A stretch of DNA of 64,000 bases from Hydrogenophaga sp. (GCF_030158645.1 NZ_JAOASO010000168.1:33695-97694); one strand, 5' to 3'; shown: positions 19,238-29,351, counted from the stretch's first letter. The notes: generated by a model from the sequence alone, not told the origin. Program-made: numbers and translations.

Positions 19238-19546
19238 GTAGGTCCGGCACAGTGGCCCGACGGTTCTCACCCGCAGTCGGCTGCGGATCAGTTTGTGACT
19301 CCGGCGGCGAGTGTGTTAACGGTTTCTTACTGAAAAATTGCAGGCATGACGCAACCGTTCAAATCTAGGGAAAGCCCTTAGGAGAAAGCGGCGAAGCTGA
19401 CTCGAAGCTTTCAAAAGTAGAGCAAGCGGGCTGCTTGCGTACGGCACCAGACAGACACCTTGTCAGCATCACTTCAGATTCGGGTCAGTGCTTGGTAAGA
19501 GCCCGGGCGCACGCTGAGGGCTCCATTTCACAACCGAGGAGACCCC
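19238..19546. other. Divergent intergenic region with regulatory-looking repeats
   Basis: 309 bases without a gene between the MFS gene (minus) and the DUF485/actP operon (plus). It contains CTAGGG-aaag-CCCTTAG (19365-19381), an imperfect palindrome, and a short hairpin GCAAGC/GCTTGC around 19423-19439. An AT-rich stretch near 19315-19365 could hold the promoters. I see no small ORF with a convincing ribosome site other than the one starting actP's partner. Confidence 0.5.
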
Positions 19547-19855
19547 ATGCAAGACGACATGGTCCAACGCATCCTGAGCCACCCGAAGTACCAGGAGCTC
19601 AAGGCGAAACGATCCAGCTTCGGCTGGTGGCTGACCCTGGCGATGATGGTCGTGTACTACGGCTTCATCCTGCTGGTGGCCTTCAACAAGGCGTTCCTCT
19701 CGCAGCGGTTCGGTGACGGTGTGATGACGATCGGCATACCGATCGGCTTCGGCGTCATCGTGTTCACCATCGTCATCACGGCGATCTACGTGAAGCGCGC
19801 CAACACCGAGTTCGACGAACTCTCCAACGCAGTGGCACAGGCGGTGACGAAATGA
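19547..19855 (+). CDS. DUF485 family membrane protein, partner of ActP
   Basis: 102 residues with two membrane helices ([20 protein letters not shown], and [19 protein letters not shown]) and the DUF485 opening with [18 protein letters not shown]. In many bacteria this protein (YjcH in E. coli) is encoded directly before the acetate permease ActP. Its stop overlaps the actP start by 4 bases (ATGA). The ATG at 19547 has CGAGGAG upstream. Confidence 0.93.
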   Translation: MQDDMVQRILSHPKYQELKAKRSSFGWWLTLAMMVVYYGFILLVAFNKAFLSQRFGDGVMTIGIPIGFGVIVFTIVITAIYVKRANTEFDELSNAVAQAVTK

Positions 19856-21579
19856 AGCACCTCACGCCCACCCTGCGCCGCATCCTCACACTGCTGGCCC
19901 TCTTCGGGGTGTCGGCCGCTGTCTGGGCCGCTGGCGCCGACCTCGGTCAGTCCGAGAAGCAGGCCACCAACTGGACCGCCATCGGCATGTTCGGCGCCTT
20001 CGTGCTGTTCACGCTGTTCATCACCAAATGGGCCGCGGCCAAGACCAAGTCGGCGTCGGACTTCTACACCGCCGGTGGCGGCATCACCGGCTTTCAGAAC
20101 GGCCTGGCGATCGCGGGCGACTACATGTCGGCCGCGTCTTTCCTCGGCATTTCGGCGGCGGTGATGGCCAGTGGCTTTGACGGTCTCATCTACTCCATCG
20201 GCTTCCTGGTGGGCTGGCCGGTCATCACCTTCCTGATGGCCGAGCGCCTGCGCAACCTGGGCAAGTTCACCTTCGCCGACGTGGCGGCTTTCCGCTTCGA
20301 GCAAACGCCCATCCGCATCTTCGCGGCCTCGGGCACGCTGGTGGTGGTGGCCTTCTACTTGATCGCGCAGATGGTGGGTGCGGGCCAGCTGATCAAGCTG
20401 CTGTTCGGTCTGGAGTACTGGATCGCCGTGGTGATCGTGGGCGCGCTGATGATGGTCTACGTGCTGTTCGGCGGCATGACGGCCACCACCTGGGTGCAGA
20501 TCATCAAGGCCTGCCTGTTGCTGGGTGGCGCCTCGTTCATGGCGCTGTCGGTGCTGTGGCACTTCGGCTTCAGCCCCGAGGCCATGTTCGCCGGCGCGGT
20601 GAAGATCAAGACCGACCTGGCCCTGAAGGACGGCAAGACCGCCGAGGTGGCGGCCTCGCTGGGCCAATCCATCATGGGGCCGGGCAACTTCGTCAAGGAC
20701 CCGATCTCGGCCATCAGCTTCGGCATGGCGCTGATGTTCGGCACCGCCGGCCTGCCGCACATCCTGATGCGCTTCTTCACCGTGCCCAGCGCCAAGGAAG
20801 CGCGCAAGTCGGTGATGTGGGCCACCGGCTGGATCGGCTACTTCTACCTGCTGACCTTCATCATCGGTTTCGGCGCGATCACGTTCGTGCTGACCAACCC
20901 GCAGTTCCTCGACGCCAAGGGCGCGCTGCTGGGCGGCAACAACATGGCGGCGGTGCACCTGTCCAACGCGGTGGGCGGCAACGTGTTCCTGGGCTTCATC
21001 TCGGCGGTGGCCTTTGCCACCATCCTCGCGGTGGTGGCTGGCCTCACGCTCTCGGGCGCCTCGGCCGTCTCGCACGACCTCTACGCCACCGTCATCAAGA
21101 AGGGCAAGGCCGACAGCGCTTCCGAGCTGCGGGTGTCCAAGATGACGACCATCGCGCTCGGCGTGGTGGCGGTGGTGCTGGGCATCGCGTTCGAGAAGCA
21201 GAACATCGCCTTCATGGTGTCGCTGGCGTTTGCCATCGCGGCCTCGGCCAACTTCCCCGTGCTGTTCATGAGCGTGCTGTGGAAAGACTGCACGACCAAG
21301 GGCGCGGTGATCGGTGGTTTCCTCGGGCTGATCTCGTCGGTGGCGCTCACCGTCGTGTCGCCCTCGGTGTGGGAAGTGACGCTGGGCAACCCCAAAGGCT
21401 CGGCGCTGTTCCCCTACACCTCGCCCGCCCTCTTCTCCATGACCATCGGCTTCGTGGGCATCTGGCTCTTCTCCATCCTGGACAACAGCCGGCGCGCCAA
21501 GATCGACCGCGCGGGCTTCCTTGCGCAGCAGGTGCGTTCGGAAACCGGCATCGGCGCATCGGGTGCTTCGGGCCACTGA
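19852..21579 (+). CDS. actP: Cation/acetate symporter ActP
   Basis: SSS-family permease for acetate and other short monocarboxylates. It has 575 residues, close to E. coli ActP (549). A signal-like first helix is followed by the typical [20 protein letters not shown] and [13 protein letters not shown] motifs and the conserved [20 protein letters not shown]. Unlike the symporter at 2768-4879 it has only a short extra loop in the middle. It is co-translated with the DUF485 gene. Together with the CrbS-like kinase and ppsA it supports acetate-based growth. Confidence 0.93.
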   Translation: MKHLTPTLRRILTLLALFGVSAAVWAAGADLGQSEKQATNWTAIGMFGAFVLFTLFITKWAAAKTKSASDFYTAGGGITGFQNGLAIAGDYMSAASFLGISAAVMASGFDGLIYSIGFLVGWPVITFLMAERLRNLGKFTFADVAAFRFEQTPIRIFAASGTLVVVAFYLIAQMVGAGQLIKLLFGLEYWIAVVIVGALMMVYVLFGGMTATTWVQIIKACLLLGGASFMALSVLWHFGFSPEAMFAGAVKIKTDLALKDGKTAEVAASLGQSIMGPGNFVKDPISAISFGMALMFGTAGLPHILMRFFTVPSAKEARKSVMWATGWIGYFYLLTFIIGFGAITFVLTNPQFLDAKGALLGGNNMAAVHLSNAVGGNVFLGFISAVAFATILAVVAGLTLSGASAVSHDLYATVIKKGKADSASELRVSKMTTIALGVVAVVLGIAFEKQNIAFMVSLAFAIAASANFPVLFMSVLWKDCTTKGAVIGGFLGLISSVALTVVSPSVWEVTLGNPKGSALFPYTSPALFSMTIGFVGIWLFSILDNSRRAKIDRAGFLAQQVRSETGIGASGASGH

Positions 21580-21612
21580 AGAGCACCGATTTCAACGGTT
21601 CGATGCACGCCT

Positions 21613-21649
21613 GGGGGCCTGGATTCGCGATGCGGTCCAGGCCCCCTTT
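21613..21649 (+). terminator. Intrinsic terminator after actP
   Basis: An 11-bp perfect stem GGGGGCCTGGA/TCCAGGCCCCC with a 12-base loop is followed by a short TTT, 33 bases after the actP stop. It separates actP transcription from the caspase/CHAT/TIR cassette. Confidence 0.8.
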
Positions 21650-21759
21650 GTCCATGAGGGCGGTGTACACAGCAAGCACAAGGCTTAACCCAAAAGCTCC
21701 CACAACAGACATTCACTTACAACTTGTGAATTGCTTCATAGGCACAAAGCGCCCAGAAT

Positions 21760-21792
21760 TTGTGACAGATTGCACAGTTCAAACAATTTGAA
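21760..21792 (+). promoter_or_regulatory. Candidate promoter and operator of the caspase/CHAT/TIR cassette
   Basis: In an AT-rich stretch between the actP terminator and the caspase gene, TTGTGA (21760-21765) and AACAAT (21782-21787) form a possible -35/-10 pair with a 16-base spacer. A perfect palindrome TTCAAA-caa-TTTGAA (21778-21792) covers the -10. If both are real, a repressor could hold the cassette off. The match to sigma-70 is only moderate (4 of 6 bases in each box). Confidence 0.35.
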
Positions 21793-21814
21793 ACAGCCAC
21801 CCGGGGGAGTTCAA

Positions 21815-22723
21815 ATGTCCAGCCAAGCATCTGCCACCGCCGCAAAAAAGCCGCAGGCCCTGTCGCTTCACATCGGCATCAACGAGGTGAGCGCCGCCCA
21901 CTACGAGGGCTGGACCGGACCGCTGGCGGCCTGTGAATTCGATGCCCACGACATGGCCGCCCTGGCCACATCACAAGGCATGAAAAGCACCCTGCTGATC
22001 ACCAAAAAAGCCACGCGCTCCAACCTGCTGGCGGCGCTGCGCAAAGCGGCCAAATCACTTTCCACCGGTGACTTTTTCTTCATGAGTTTTTCCGGGCATG
22101 GTGGCCAGGTGCCGGACGTGAGCGGTGAAGAAAAAGACGACAAGCAGGACGAAACCTGGTGCCTGTTCGACGGCCAGCTGATCGACGACGAGCTCTACTA
22201 CGAGCTCAGCCTGTTCAAGGCCGGTGTGCGCATCTTCGTGGTCTCGGACAGTTGCCACAGCGGTACGGTGGTGCGCGCCGGGCGGCCACAGCCCGGCACA
22301 CCGGCGCAGCGCCCGCGCATCATGCCGCTGGCCGTGGGCATGCGGGTCTACGCGGCGCACAAGGCCTTCTACGACCAGCTCCAGAACGACGTGGCCAGGC
22401 ACGCCGGTGGGCGCGTGACCGATCCCGACACCGCGCTGGCCAATGTCACCGTGAGCAACCGCCTCACCGGCATCGTCAAGGCATTCAAGCCCGCGCTCAT
22501 CCTCATCTCGGGGTGTCAGGACAACCAGTTCTCCATGGACGGCGACCACAACGGGGCCTTCACCGAACAACTGCTGCGCGTGTGGAACAACGGCGCCTTC
22601 ACCGGCAGCTACGCGCGCATGCACGCGCTGATCCGCGCCGGCCTGCCACCCACGCAGTCGCCCAACCTGTTCACGCTCGGGCCAGCGGCCACGTTTTTGA
22701 AGCAGACGCCGTTCAGCGTCTGA
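21815..22723 (+). CDS. Caspase family (peptidase C14, metacaspase/orthocaspase-like) protease
   Basis: Cytoplasmic cysteine protease of 302 residues. The p20 fold opens with [11 protein letters not shown]. The catalytic dyad is H95 in [10 protein letters not shown] and C147 in [12 protein letters not shown], both in classic context. An acidic stretch ([10 protein letters not shown]) lies between them. Prokaryotic relatives usually cleave after Arg or Lys (family knowledge). There is no signal peptide and no fused sensor domain, so regulation probably comes from other cassette members. The ATG at 21815 has GGGGGAG upstream; the open frame before it is not convincing. First gene of the cassette, 58 bases before the amidase. 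Confidence 0.92.
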   Translation: MSSQASATAAKKPQALSLHIGINEVSAAHYEGWTGPLAACEFDAHDMAALATSQGMKSTLLITKKATRSNLLAALRKAAKSLSTGDFFFMSFSGHGGQVPDVSGEEKDDKQDETWCLFDGQLIDDELYYELSLFKAGVRIFVVSDSCHSGTVVRAGRPQPGTPAQRPRIMPLAVGMRVYAAHKAFYDQLQNDVARHAGGRVTDPDTALANVTVSNRLTGIVKAFKPALILISGCQDNQFSMDGDHNGAFTEQLLRVWNNGAFTGSYARMHALIRAGLPPTQSPNLFTLGPAATFLKQTPFSV

Positions 22724-22781
22724 ACCGGCGGCGCCCGGCTCGGCGCCTTGTTTGCATCGACACCCCCAGGGAGGGTTTCAC

Positions 22782-23729
22782 ATGCTCGGCATCCAGAACC
22801 ACCGTCTCACCGGCCCCGATGTGAGCTTTCGCGCCACGCCCAACGTCGGCGGCGTCCTGCGACCGCAGTTCGTGGTCTTGCACTACACCGCCGGGCGCAC
22901 GCTGGAGAGTTCGGTGGAGTCGCTCTGCACGAAGAAGCCCCAGGGCAACGCGTCGGCGCACATCGTGCTCGGCCGCGACGGACGCATCGTGCAGCTCGCG
23001 CCGTTCAACGCCGTGACCTGGCACGCCGGCGTGAGCCAGTGGAACGGCGTCGATGGCCTGAACCACCACGCCATCGGGATCGAGATGGACAACGCCGGCC
23101 TGCTGCACCGCGAAGGAGAACGTTGCGTGTCGTGGTTCGGCAAGACCTACCCCGACAACGAGGTGGTGATGGCCGAACACCGGCACGGTGGCGGCGTGCG
23201 GCCCTGGCACCACTTCACCGAGGTGCAGATCGAGCGCGCGTTGCAGCTGTGCGAGGTGCTGGTGGCGCATTACGGCCTGAAGGACGTGCTGGGACACGAA
23301 GACATCGCACGCGGACGCAAGGTGGACCCCGGGCCGGCGTTCCCGCTGGCCGCTGTGCGCGCCCGCGCATTGGGTCGCGGTGCCGATGTGGCGGTGCGTC
23401 TGGTGGTCAACGCCGCCAGCCTGAACATCCGCAGCGGCCCGGCGGCCGAGTTTCCCAAAGTGGCGCCCGCACTCAAGCGCGGCGCCGAGCTGGTGCTGCT
23501 CGAACCACAAGACCGCTGGAGCCGCGTGGCGGTGGTGGGCGCCACCGATCTGGAGGGCTGGGTCTGCAACGACTTCGTGACGCGCCAGGCGTCCACACGC
23601 TCCAGCGGCGGGGTGCTTTCGCGCTCGCAGCGCGCCGTGCCGGTGGCGGCAAAAACACCGGCCAAGGCACCCGCCCGAAAGCGCGCAGCGCCAGCCAAAG
23701 AAACCACGACCACCCGCGCGCGGCGTTGA
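22782..23729 (+). CDS. N-acetylmuramoyl-L-alanine amidase (AmpD-like) with SH3 domain
   Basis: 315 residues. The Amidase_2 domain (about 20-190) has zinc-ligand candidates H34 (VVLHYTAG), H172 (GHEDIA) and D182 (KVDPG), as in AmpD. A bacterial SH3 domain follows (about 205-268, ASLNIRSGPAAEFPKV, ending in GWVCNDFV), usually for cell-wall or substrate binding. The C-terminal tail is rich in Lys, Arg, Ala and Pro and looks disordered. There is no signal peptide, so the enzyme would stay in the cytoplasm unless released by lysis or processing. The ATG at 22782 follows GGGAGGG. The enzyme cuts the bond between MurNAc and the stem peptide. It sits between a caspase and a CHAT protease gene, an unusual context. 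Confidence 0.9.
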   Translation: MLGIQNHRLTGPDVSFRATPNVGGVLRPQFVVLHYTAGRTLESSVESLCTKKPQGNASAHIVLGRDGRIVQLAPFNAVTWHAGVSQWNGVDGLNHHAIGIEMDNAGLLHREGERCVSWFGKTYPDNEVVMAEHRHGGGVRPWHHFTEVQIERALQLCEVLVAHYGLKDVLGHEDIARGRKVDPGPAFPLAAVRARALGRGADVAVRLVVNAASLNIRSGPAAEFPKVAPALKRGAELVLLEPQDRWSRVAVVGATDLEGWVCNDFVTRQASTRSSGGVLSRSQRAVPVAAKTPAKAPARKRAAPAKETTTTRARR

Positions 23730-23765
23730 AGCCCGGTGCGCGCATCTGATGCAGAAAGTGCCTCC

Positions 23766-26700
23766 ATGACCACCGCGCCCACGCCCATCACCTTCATCGT
23801 TCGCGGCCAGTCGCAAGCGACGCCCGCGGCCACACGCGGCCGCGGGTCCGGTTCTACGGCAGGCTTCGGCGGACGGGGCCAGACCCTGCAGCGTGTGCAG
23901 GTGGGCGCCACCCGTGGCAGCAGCGATGCGGTGCGGCTCACCGCGCGCCCTGGTCTCGACGCGGTGGTGCTTCACATCACCAACGGTCCCTCGCTCATGC
24001 TGCACCCCGAGACCGCGCGCGACCTGATGCTGGCGCAGTCGAACTCGCCGCGCAGCCGTGCAGGCGCCGCCGCCACCACGGACATCAACGTGCCGGCGCA
24101 ACTGGGCTGGCCAGGTCTGGAGCAGGCGGGTGCGTCGCGCGGCACCTCGCGGGGGCGGCTGGGGGATGTGCTGCTGTCGGCCGTCGAAGTGGTCACGGGT
24201 CTGCTGCTGGAGCCGGTCTCGCGCATCACGGCCGCGAAGATCGCCGCGCGGGTGGACAACCAGGTCGAGGCGGGCTTGTACCCGCTGTCGGCGCAAAGCT
24301 TTGCCACGGTGCTCAAGGGCAACGGCCAGAGGATCCCCCGTCTGCCTGCGCCCACACCGGCCGATGCACCGTTGCTCGTGCTGCTGCACGGCACTTTCTC
24401 CGAGACACACGGCACCTTCGGCAAGCTGTGGCAGCACCACCCCAACAAGGTGCGCGAGCTGTTCACGCGTTTCGGGAACCGGGTCTATGGCTTCGACCAT
24501 CCCACGCTCACGGCCAGCCCGATCGACAACGCGCTGCTGCTCGCGCGCTCGCTGCCCCGAGGCGCTCGACTGCACTTGCTCACCCATTCGCGCGGCGGCT
24601 TGGTGGCCGAGGTGCTGGCGCGGGTGTGTGCCCGGCCCGAGCTGGATGAAAAGTCGCTCACCCCGTTCAAGACACCCGAGCACCGCAACCAGCTCAAAGC
24701 GCTGCGCGAACTGGCCGCCGAACTCCAGGGGCGGGACATCAAGGTGGAGCGTGTGGTGCGTGTGGCCTGCCCGGCACGCGGCACCCTGCTGGCTTCCAAG
24801 CGGCTGGACGCCTATGTGTCGGTGCTCAAATGGTCGCTGGAGTTGGCCGCGATTCCGGTGGCGCCCACGCTGATCGACTTCATCGGGGAAGTGGCCAGCC
24901 AGCGCACCGACCCCGCCTTGATGCCGGGTCTGGAATGCATGATGCCGCAGAGCCCGCTGGTGCAGTGGCTGCACGCCGTCGAGGGGGCGGACGCAGGGCC
25001 GCTGCCGGGGCAGCTGCGGGTGGTGGCGGGCGACATCCAGGGCGACTCCATCACCTCGTGGGTCAAGACCCTGCTGGCCGACGCCTTTTACTGGACCGAC
25101 AACGACCTGGTGGTGCAGACCCGGTCCATGTACGGCGGCACGCCGCGTGCACCCAGCGGCGGCCACGCGGCGGCCACCTTCGTGCTGGAGCGTGGCGGCA
25201 AAGTCTCCCACTTCAGCTACTTCAGCGAACCGCGCTCGACTGACGCCATCTGCAATGCGCTGGTGCAGGACACGCCTGCGGGCTTCCGGCCCATCGGACC
25301 GATGTCGTGGGCGGGCAGTTCCAGCGACGGCCTGCGCGGCATGCCCCGTGCGGGCAGCGCGGCATCCGCGTCCGAGCGCCCCGCCGTGATCCTGTTGCCC
25401 GGGATCCTCGGCAGCCACTTGGCGGTGGACGGCAAACGCATCTGGCTGAGCGCGCGCATCCTCGGTGGCCTGGGGCGTCTGGCCTATCCGGACAGCAGCG
25501 GAAAGGTGCTGCCCGACGGGGCCATCGGCAGCGTCTACGACGACCTCGCCGCCTTCCTGTCGACCACGCACGAGGTGATCGAGTTTTCATTCGACTGGCG
25601 CCGCCCGATCGAGGAAGAAGGCGCCCGCCTGGCCGATGTGATGGACCAGGCCCTGAGTGCGCGCGCCACCAGTGGCCAGCCGGTGCGGCTGCTGGCCCAT
25701 TCCATGGGTGGCGTGGTCGCGCGCACCGTGCAACTGGAGCGCCCCGATGTGTGGCAGCGTTGGCTGGAACGTCCGGGCTCACGCCTGCTGATGCTGGGCA
25801 CGCCCAACGGCGGCTCGTTCGCGCCCATGCAGGTGCTCTCGGGCGACGACAGCATGGGCAATGCACTCGCCGCCTTCGGCCTGCCGTTCCAGGACCACAA
25901 GGCGCGCCGCCTCATGGCGGCCATGCCCGGCTTCATCCAGCTGCAGGCCGGCTTGCTGGACCCCTCGCTGGGCCTGTCACACAGCGAGCGGTGGCAGACC
26001 CTGGCCGACCAGGACATGAAAACACTGGAGGAGGCCAACGTCTGGCACGACCCGATCAGCCAGCAAACCGTGTACCGCTGGGGCGTTCCCCCGCAAGAGG
26101 TGCTGGACCGTGCCGTGGCCTTGCGCCGCCGGCTCGACCAGCAGCGCGACGCGGCACTGCCGGGCTTCAGCGACCGGCTGTTGATGGTGGTGGGCCACGC
26201 ACGCTTCACACCGGCGGGCTTCGAGATGGACGGGCGCGAGGGCCTGGTCTACCTGGACCAGCCCGATGGCGGCGATGGCCGCGTCACGCTCGACAACGCC
26301 TTGCTGCCCGGCGTGCGCACCTGGAAGGTGGACTGCGAACACGGCGGCCTGCCCGATGCGGCTTCGGCCTTTGCCGGCTACCTTGATCTGCTGCAGCACG
26401 GCGACACGCAACGCCTGCCGGTGATGGCACAGACACCCGTGGCACGCAGCGGCAGCACCCTCACCGCCCTGGTGCGCAGCCGGCCGTCGCGCCAGCGCAG
26501 CGCGGTCGTGCAGCCGCCCACCGGCCTGGGCGAACTGCTGGCGCAAGTGGCAGACGCCCCCATCCGCACCGAAGCACCGCAGGGCGCACTGCGCATCAGC
26601 GTGCACAACGCCAACCTCAAGTTCATCAGCTCGCCCTTGCTGGTGGGTCACTACTTTGCGTCCACCCTGAGCGGCACCGAAGCGGTGGTTGACCGGTTCA

Positions 26701-29351
26701 TCGGGGGCGCCATGTCGGCATCGCTCACGGCGGGCCTGTACCCGGAAGCGCCGGGCACGCACCAGATCTTCGTCAACAACCGGCAGGACCCGGACAGCCC
26801 GCTGGCCCTGCCCCGCCCACCCCATGTGGTGGTGGCGGGCCTGGGTGCAGAAGGCAAGCTCAAGAGCGCGGCCATCACCCACACCGTGCGTCAGGCCACG
26901 CTGGCCTGGGCGCAGCGCGTGGCCGAAGCGCCGGGCGGCGGCGCCGCCCAGTTCGAACTGGCGGCCACACTGATTGGCAGCGGGGGCAGCGGCATCAGCG
27001 TGAGCACCTCGGCGCAAGCGGTGGCGCAAGGCGTGCGCGAGGCCAACGAAAAACTCCTTGCCGGCCAGTGGCCGGTGGTGAGCCACCTGCGCCTGGTGGA
27101 GCTCTACCTTGACCGGGCCACCGACGCCTGGGGAGCGCTGACCTTGCTGTGCGCCGCCTCGCCCGACCACTTTGTGCTCTCCCCGTGCGTCATCTCGGGC
27201 GTGGGCGCACTGCGCAAGACGCTGGACAACGGCTACCGCGGCACCGCTTACGACTTCATCAGCGCCGTGACCCAGCTGGATGAGACCGGCGAGCCGAGCA
27301 TCGTCTACACGCTGGACACCCAGCGGGCCCGCGCCGAGGTGCGTGCGCAGGCCACGCAGGGGAGGCTGGTGGGCGAGTTGGTGCGCCGTGCATCGAACGA
27401 CGCCAACCGCGACCGGGAGATCGGACGCACGCTGTTCCAGTTGCTGGTCCCGGTGGAGATGGAGTCCAGCCTGAGCGGCACCAGCGAACTGCTGCTGGAG
27501 GTGGACGACGGCACCGCCGCCATTCCGTGGGAACTGCTGGATGCGCCGGACGATGGCCGGGGCGGCCCCGAGGCGCCCTGGGCCATCCGCAACAAGTTGC
27601 TGCGCCGCCTGCGCACGGTGGCCTTTCGCTCCCAGGTGAGCGACGCGCGCCTGGAAGACTGCGTGCTGGTGATCGGCGAGCCGCTCTGCGACCCGGCGTT
27701 GTACCCGCCGCTGCCGGCGGCGCGTGCCGAGGCTGAGGCGGTGGTGGAGGCCCTCAGCGGGCAGCTCGGACTGGACGCCTCCCGCGTGCATGCGCTGATC
27801 GCGCTTGACGACGGCCTGGGGCCCGATGCGGCCGCCGTGACCACCGCGCTGCTGCAGCGGCGCTACCGGATCGTGCACATTGCCGGCCATGGTGAGCCCG
27901 AACTGGAGCGTCCCGGCAAGCCTCCACTGATGCGCGGTGTGGTGCTGAGCGACAACACATTCCTCGGGCCCCGCGAGGTGCAGGCCATGCGGGTGGTGCC
28001 CGAACTGGTGTTTCTCAACTGCTGCCATCTGGCCGCCGATCCCGACAAACTGCTCAAAGGGGGCTACGACCGTGCGCAGTTTGCCGCGGGCGTGGCCAAG
28101 CAGTTGATCCGCATCGGCGTGCGCTGCGTGGTGGCGGCGGGCTGGGCGGTGGAGGACGACGCGGCCAATGTGTTTGCCACGGAGTTTTACCGCGCCTTGC
28201 TCTCGGGCCAGCGTTTCATGGACGCGGTGCAGGCCGCCCGCGTGGCCGCCTACAACGCCAGCCCGCAGGGCAACACCTGGGCCGCTTACCAATGCTACGG
28301 GGACCCCGACTGGGTGTGGCAACGCAACGAGGCCGACACGCGCCGCACACCCCCACCGCTGTCCAAGCTGTACGCCGGCATCGCCTCGCCGGTGGCGCTC
28401 GCGCTCGCCCTGGAAACCCTCGCGGTGCAAAGCACCACCCAGGGCGTGGCGCCCGAACCCCAACGCGAAAAAATCCGCTACCTGGAAGCCCGCTTCGACA
28501 ACGAATGGGGCGGCATGGGCGCGGTGGCCGAAGCCTTTGGTGTGGCCTGGGCGGCGGCCCGCGACATCGAGCGCGCGCTGCACTGGTACCGCCGCGCGGT
28601 GGCGGCCAACGACGGCAGCGCCTCGGTGAAGGCCAATGAACAACTGGCGAATCTGGGTGCGCGCCAGGCCTGGGTCAGGGTGGAGGCAGCGGGGCGCAAC
28701 GGGGCCAAGCCCGCCGCGCTCAAGGCGCTGGTGGACCAAGGCCGGACCGACATCCACCACGCCATTGCCATCCTCGACGCGCTGGTGACGCTCTCGCCCA
28801 CCGTCGAGCGGGAGAGCCTGCTGGGCTCGACGTGGAAGCGCATGGCCCGACTCGAAGGCCGGGCGGGGCCCCCCGCTGCTGCAGCCAAGGCACACGCTGT
28901 GGATCACATGGCCGAGCATTACCGGCGCGCCGAGGCCCTGGCCCTGCAGAGCGGGCTGGCCGATCTGTTTTACCCCGCGCTCAACCTGGTGGCCGCCGAC
29001 TTGTTGGCACACGGGCCTGACCGCCATCGGTCCGGGGGCGCCGAGCGCAGGCAGCGTGTGCGCCAGGGCCTGGAGCGCAAGTTGCGCGAGGACCCGGACT
29101 TCTGGAGCGTGGTGGGACTGCCCGAACTCAGCGTGTACGAGTCCCTGGCCGACCACACACTGGCCACGCATCTGCCGACCATCCTCGGCAGCTTCGAAGA
29201 CCTGCACCAACGCGCCGGCACCGGCTGGATGTGGGCCTCGGTGGCCGACCAGCTCGGCTTCGTGCTGGAGCACCTCGATGGTGTCACCAGCGCCGACCGG
29301 TCCGCGGCCAACGAATTGTTGGATGTGCTCAACCGCTACGCCGCCGAATGA
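23766..29351 (+). CDS. Giant alpha/beta-hydrolase x2 - CHAT protease - helical repeat protein
   Basis: 1861 residues in one intact frame. The first alpha/beta-hydrolase region (about 195-490) has the oxyanion segment LLVLLHGTFSETHG and nucleophile S275 in LLTHSRGGLV. The second, LCAT/PGAP1-like (about 535-870), has VILLPGILGSHL and S646 in LLAHSMGGVV. A linker of roughly 300 residues leads to a CHAT (caspase HetF-associated) domain (about 1210-1530) with H1375 in VHIAGHGE and C1420 in FLNCCHLA, the expected His-Cys dyad. The remainder (about 1540-1861) is alpha-helical and TPR-like. The start is the ATG at 23766; the TGA overlaps the next gene's ATG. CHAT domains are proteases in several death and CRISPR-linked systems; lipase or esterase activity is inferred for the hydrolase regions. 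Confidence 0.88.
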   Translation: MTTAPTPITFIVRGQSQATPAATRGRGSGSTAGFGGRGQTLQRVQVGATRGSSDAVRLTARPGLDAVVLHITNGPSLMLHPETARDLMLAQSNSPRSRAGAAATTDINVPAQLGWPGLEQAGASRGTSRGRLGDVLLSAVEVVTGLLLEPVSRITAAKIAARVDNQVEAGLYPLSAQSFATVLKGNGQRIPRLPAPTPADAPLLVLLHGTFSETHGTFGKLWQHHPNKVRELFTRFGNRVYGFDHPTLTASPIDNALLLARSLPRGARLHLLTHSRGGLVAEVLARVCARPELDEKSLTPFKTPEHRNQLKALRELAAELQGRDIKVERVVRVACPARGTLLASKRLDAYVSVLKWSLELAAIPVAPTLIDFIGEVASQRTDPALMPGLECMMPQSPLVQWLHAVEGADAGPLPGQLRVVAGDIQGDSITSWVKTLLADAFYWTDNDLVVQTRSMYGGTPRAPSGGHAAATFVLERGGKVSHFSYFSEPRSTDAICNALVQDTPAGFRPIGPMSWAGSSSDGLRGMPRAGSAASASERPAVILLPGILGSHLAVDGKRIWLSARILGGLGRLAYPDSSGKVLPDGAIGSVYDDLAAFLSTTHEVIEFSFDWRRPIEEEGARLADVMDQALSARATSGQPVRLLAHSMGGVVARTVQLERPDVWQRWLERPGSRLLMLGTPNGGSFAPMQVLSGDDSMGNALAAFGLPFQDHKARRLMAAMPGFIQLQAGLLDPSLGLSHSERWQTLADQDMKTLEEANVWHDPISQQTVYRWGVPPQEVLDRAVALRRRLDQQRDAALPGFSDRLLMVVGHARFTPAGFEMDGREGLVYLDQPDGGDGRVTLDNALLPGVRTWKVDCEHGGLPDAASAFAGYLDLLQHGDTQRLPVMAQTPVARSGSTLTALVRSRPSRQRSAVVQPPTGLGELLAQVADAPIRTEAPQGALRISVHNANLKFISSPLLVGHYFASTLSGTEAVVDRFIGGAMSASLTAGLYPEAPGTHQIFVNNRQDPDSPLALPRPPHVVVAGLGAEGKLKSAAITHTVRQATLAWAQRVAEAPGGGAAQFELAATLIGSGGSGISVSTSAQAVAQGVREANEKLLAGQWPVVSHLRLVELYLDRATDAWGALTLLCAASPDHFVLSPCVISGVGALRKTLDNGYRGTAYDFISAVTQLDETGEPSIVYTLDTQRARAEVRAQATQGRLVGELVRRASNDANRDREIGRTLFQLLVPVEMESSLSGTSELLLEVDDGTAAIPWELLDAPDDGRGGPEAPWAIRNKLLRRLRTVAFRSQVSDARLEDCVLVIGEPLCDPALYPPLPAARAEAEAVVEALSGQLGLDASRVHALIALDDGLGPDAAAVTTALLQRRYRIVHIAGHGEPELERPGKPPLMRGVVLSDNTFLGPREVQAMRVVPELVFLNCCHLAADPDKLLKGGYDRAQFAAGVAKQLIRIGVRCVVAAGWAVEDDAANVFATEFYRALLSGQRFMDAVQAARVAAYNASPQGNTWAAYQCYGDPDWVWQRNEADTRRTPPPLSKLYAGIASPVALALALETLAVQSTTQGVAPEPQREKIRYLEARFDNEWGGMGAVAEAFGVAWAAARDIERALHWYRRAVAANDGSASVKANEQLANLGARQAWVRVEAAGRNGAKPAALKALVDQGRTDIHHAIAILDALVTLSPTVERESLLGSTWKRMARLEGRAGPPAAAAKAHAVDHMAEHYRRAEALALQSGLADLFYPALNLVAADLLAHGPDRHRSGGAERRQRVRQGLERKLREDPDFWSVVGLPELSVYESLADHTLATHLPTILGSFEDLHQRAGTGWMWASVADQLGFVLEHLDGVTSADRSAANELLDVLNRYAAE

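Noticed and set aside
22713..25571. 952-codon minus-strand open frame
   Set aside because: Opposite strand of the amidase and CHAT genes; low-complexity Arg/His/Gln translation.
25977..29273. 1098-codon minus-strand open frame opposite the giant CHAT gene
   Set aside because: Shadow frame without ribosome site or recognizable domain; the plus strand has intact hydrolase and CHAT motifs.
23766..29351. Craspase-type CRISPR-associated TPR-CHAT
   Set aside because: No cas genes or repeats are in the window, and the hydrolase-CHAT architecture differs from the known TPR-CHAT protein.
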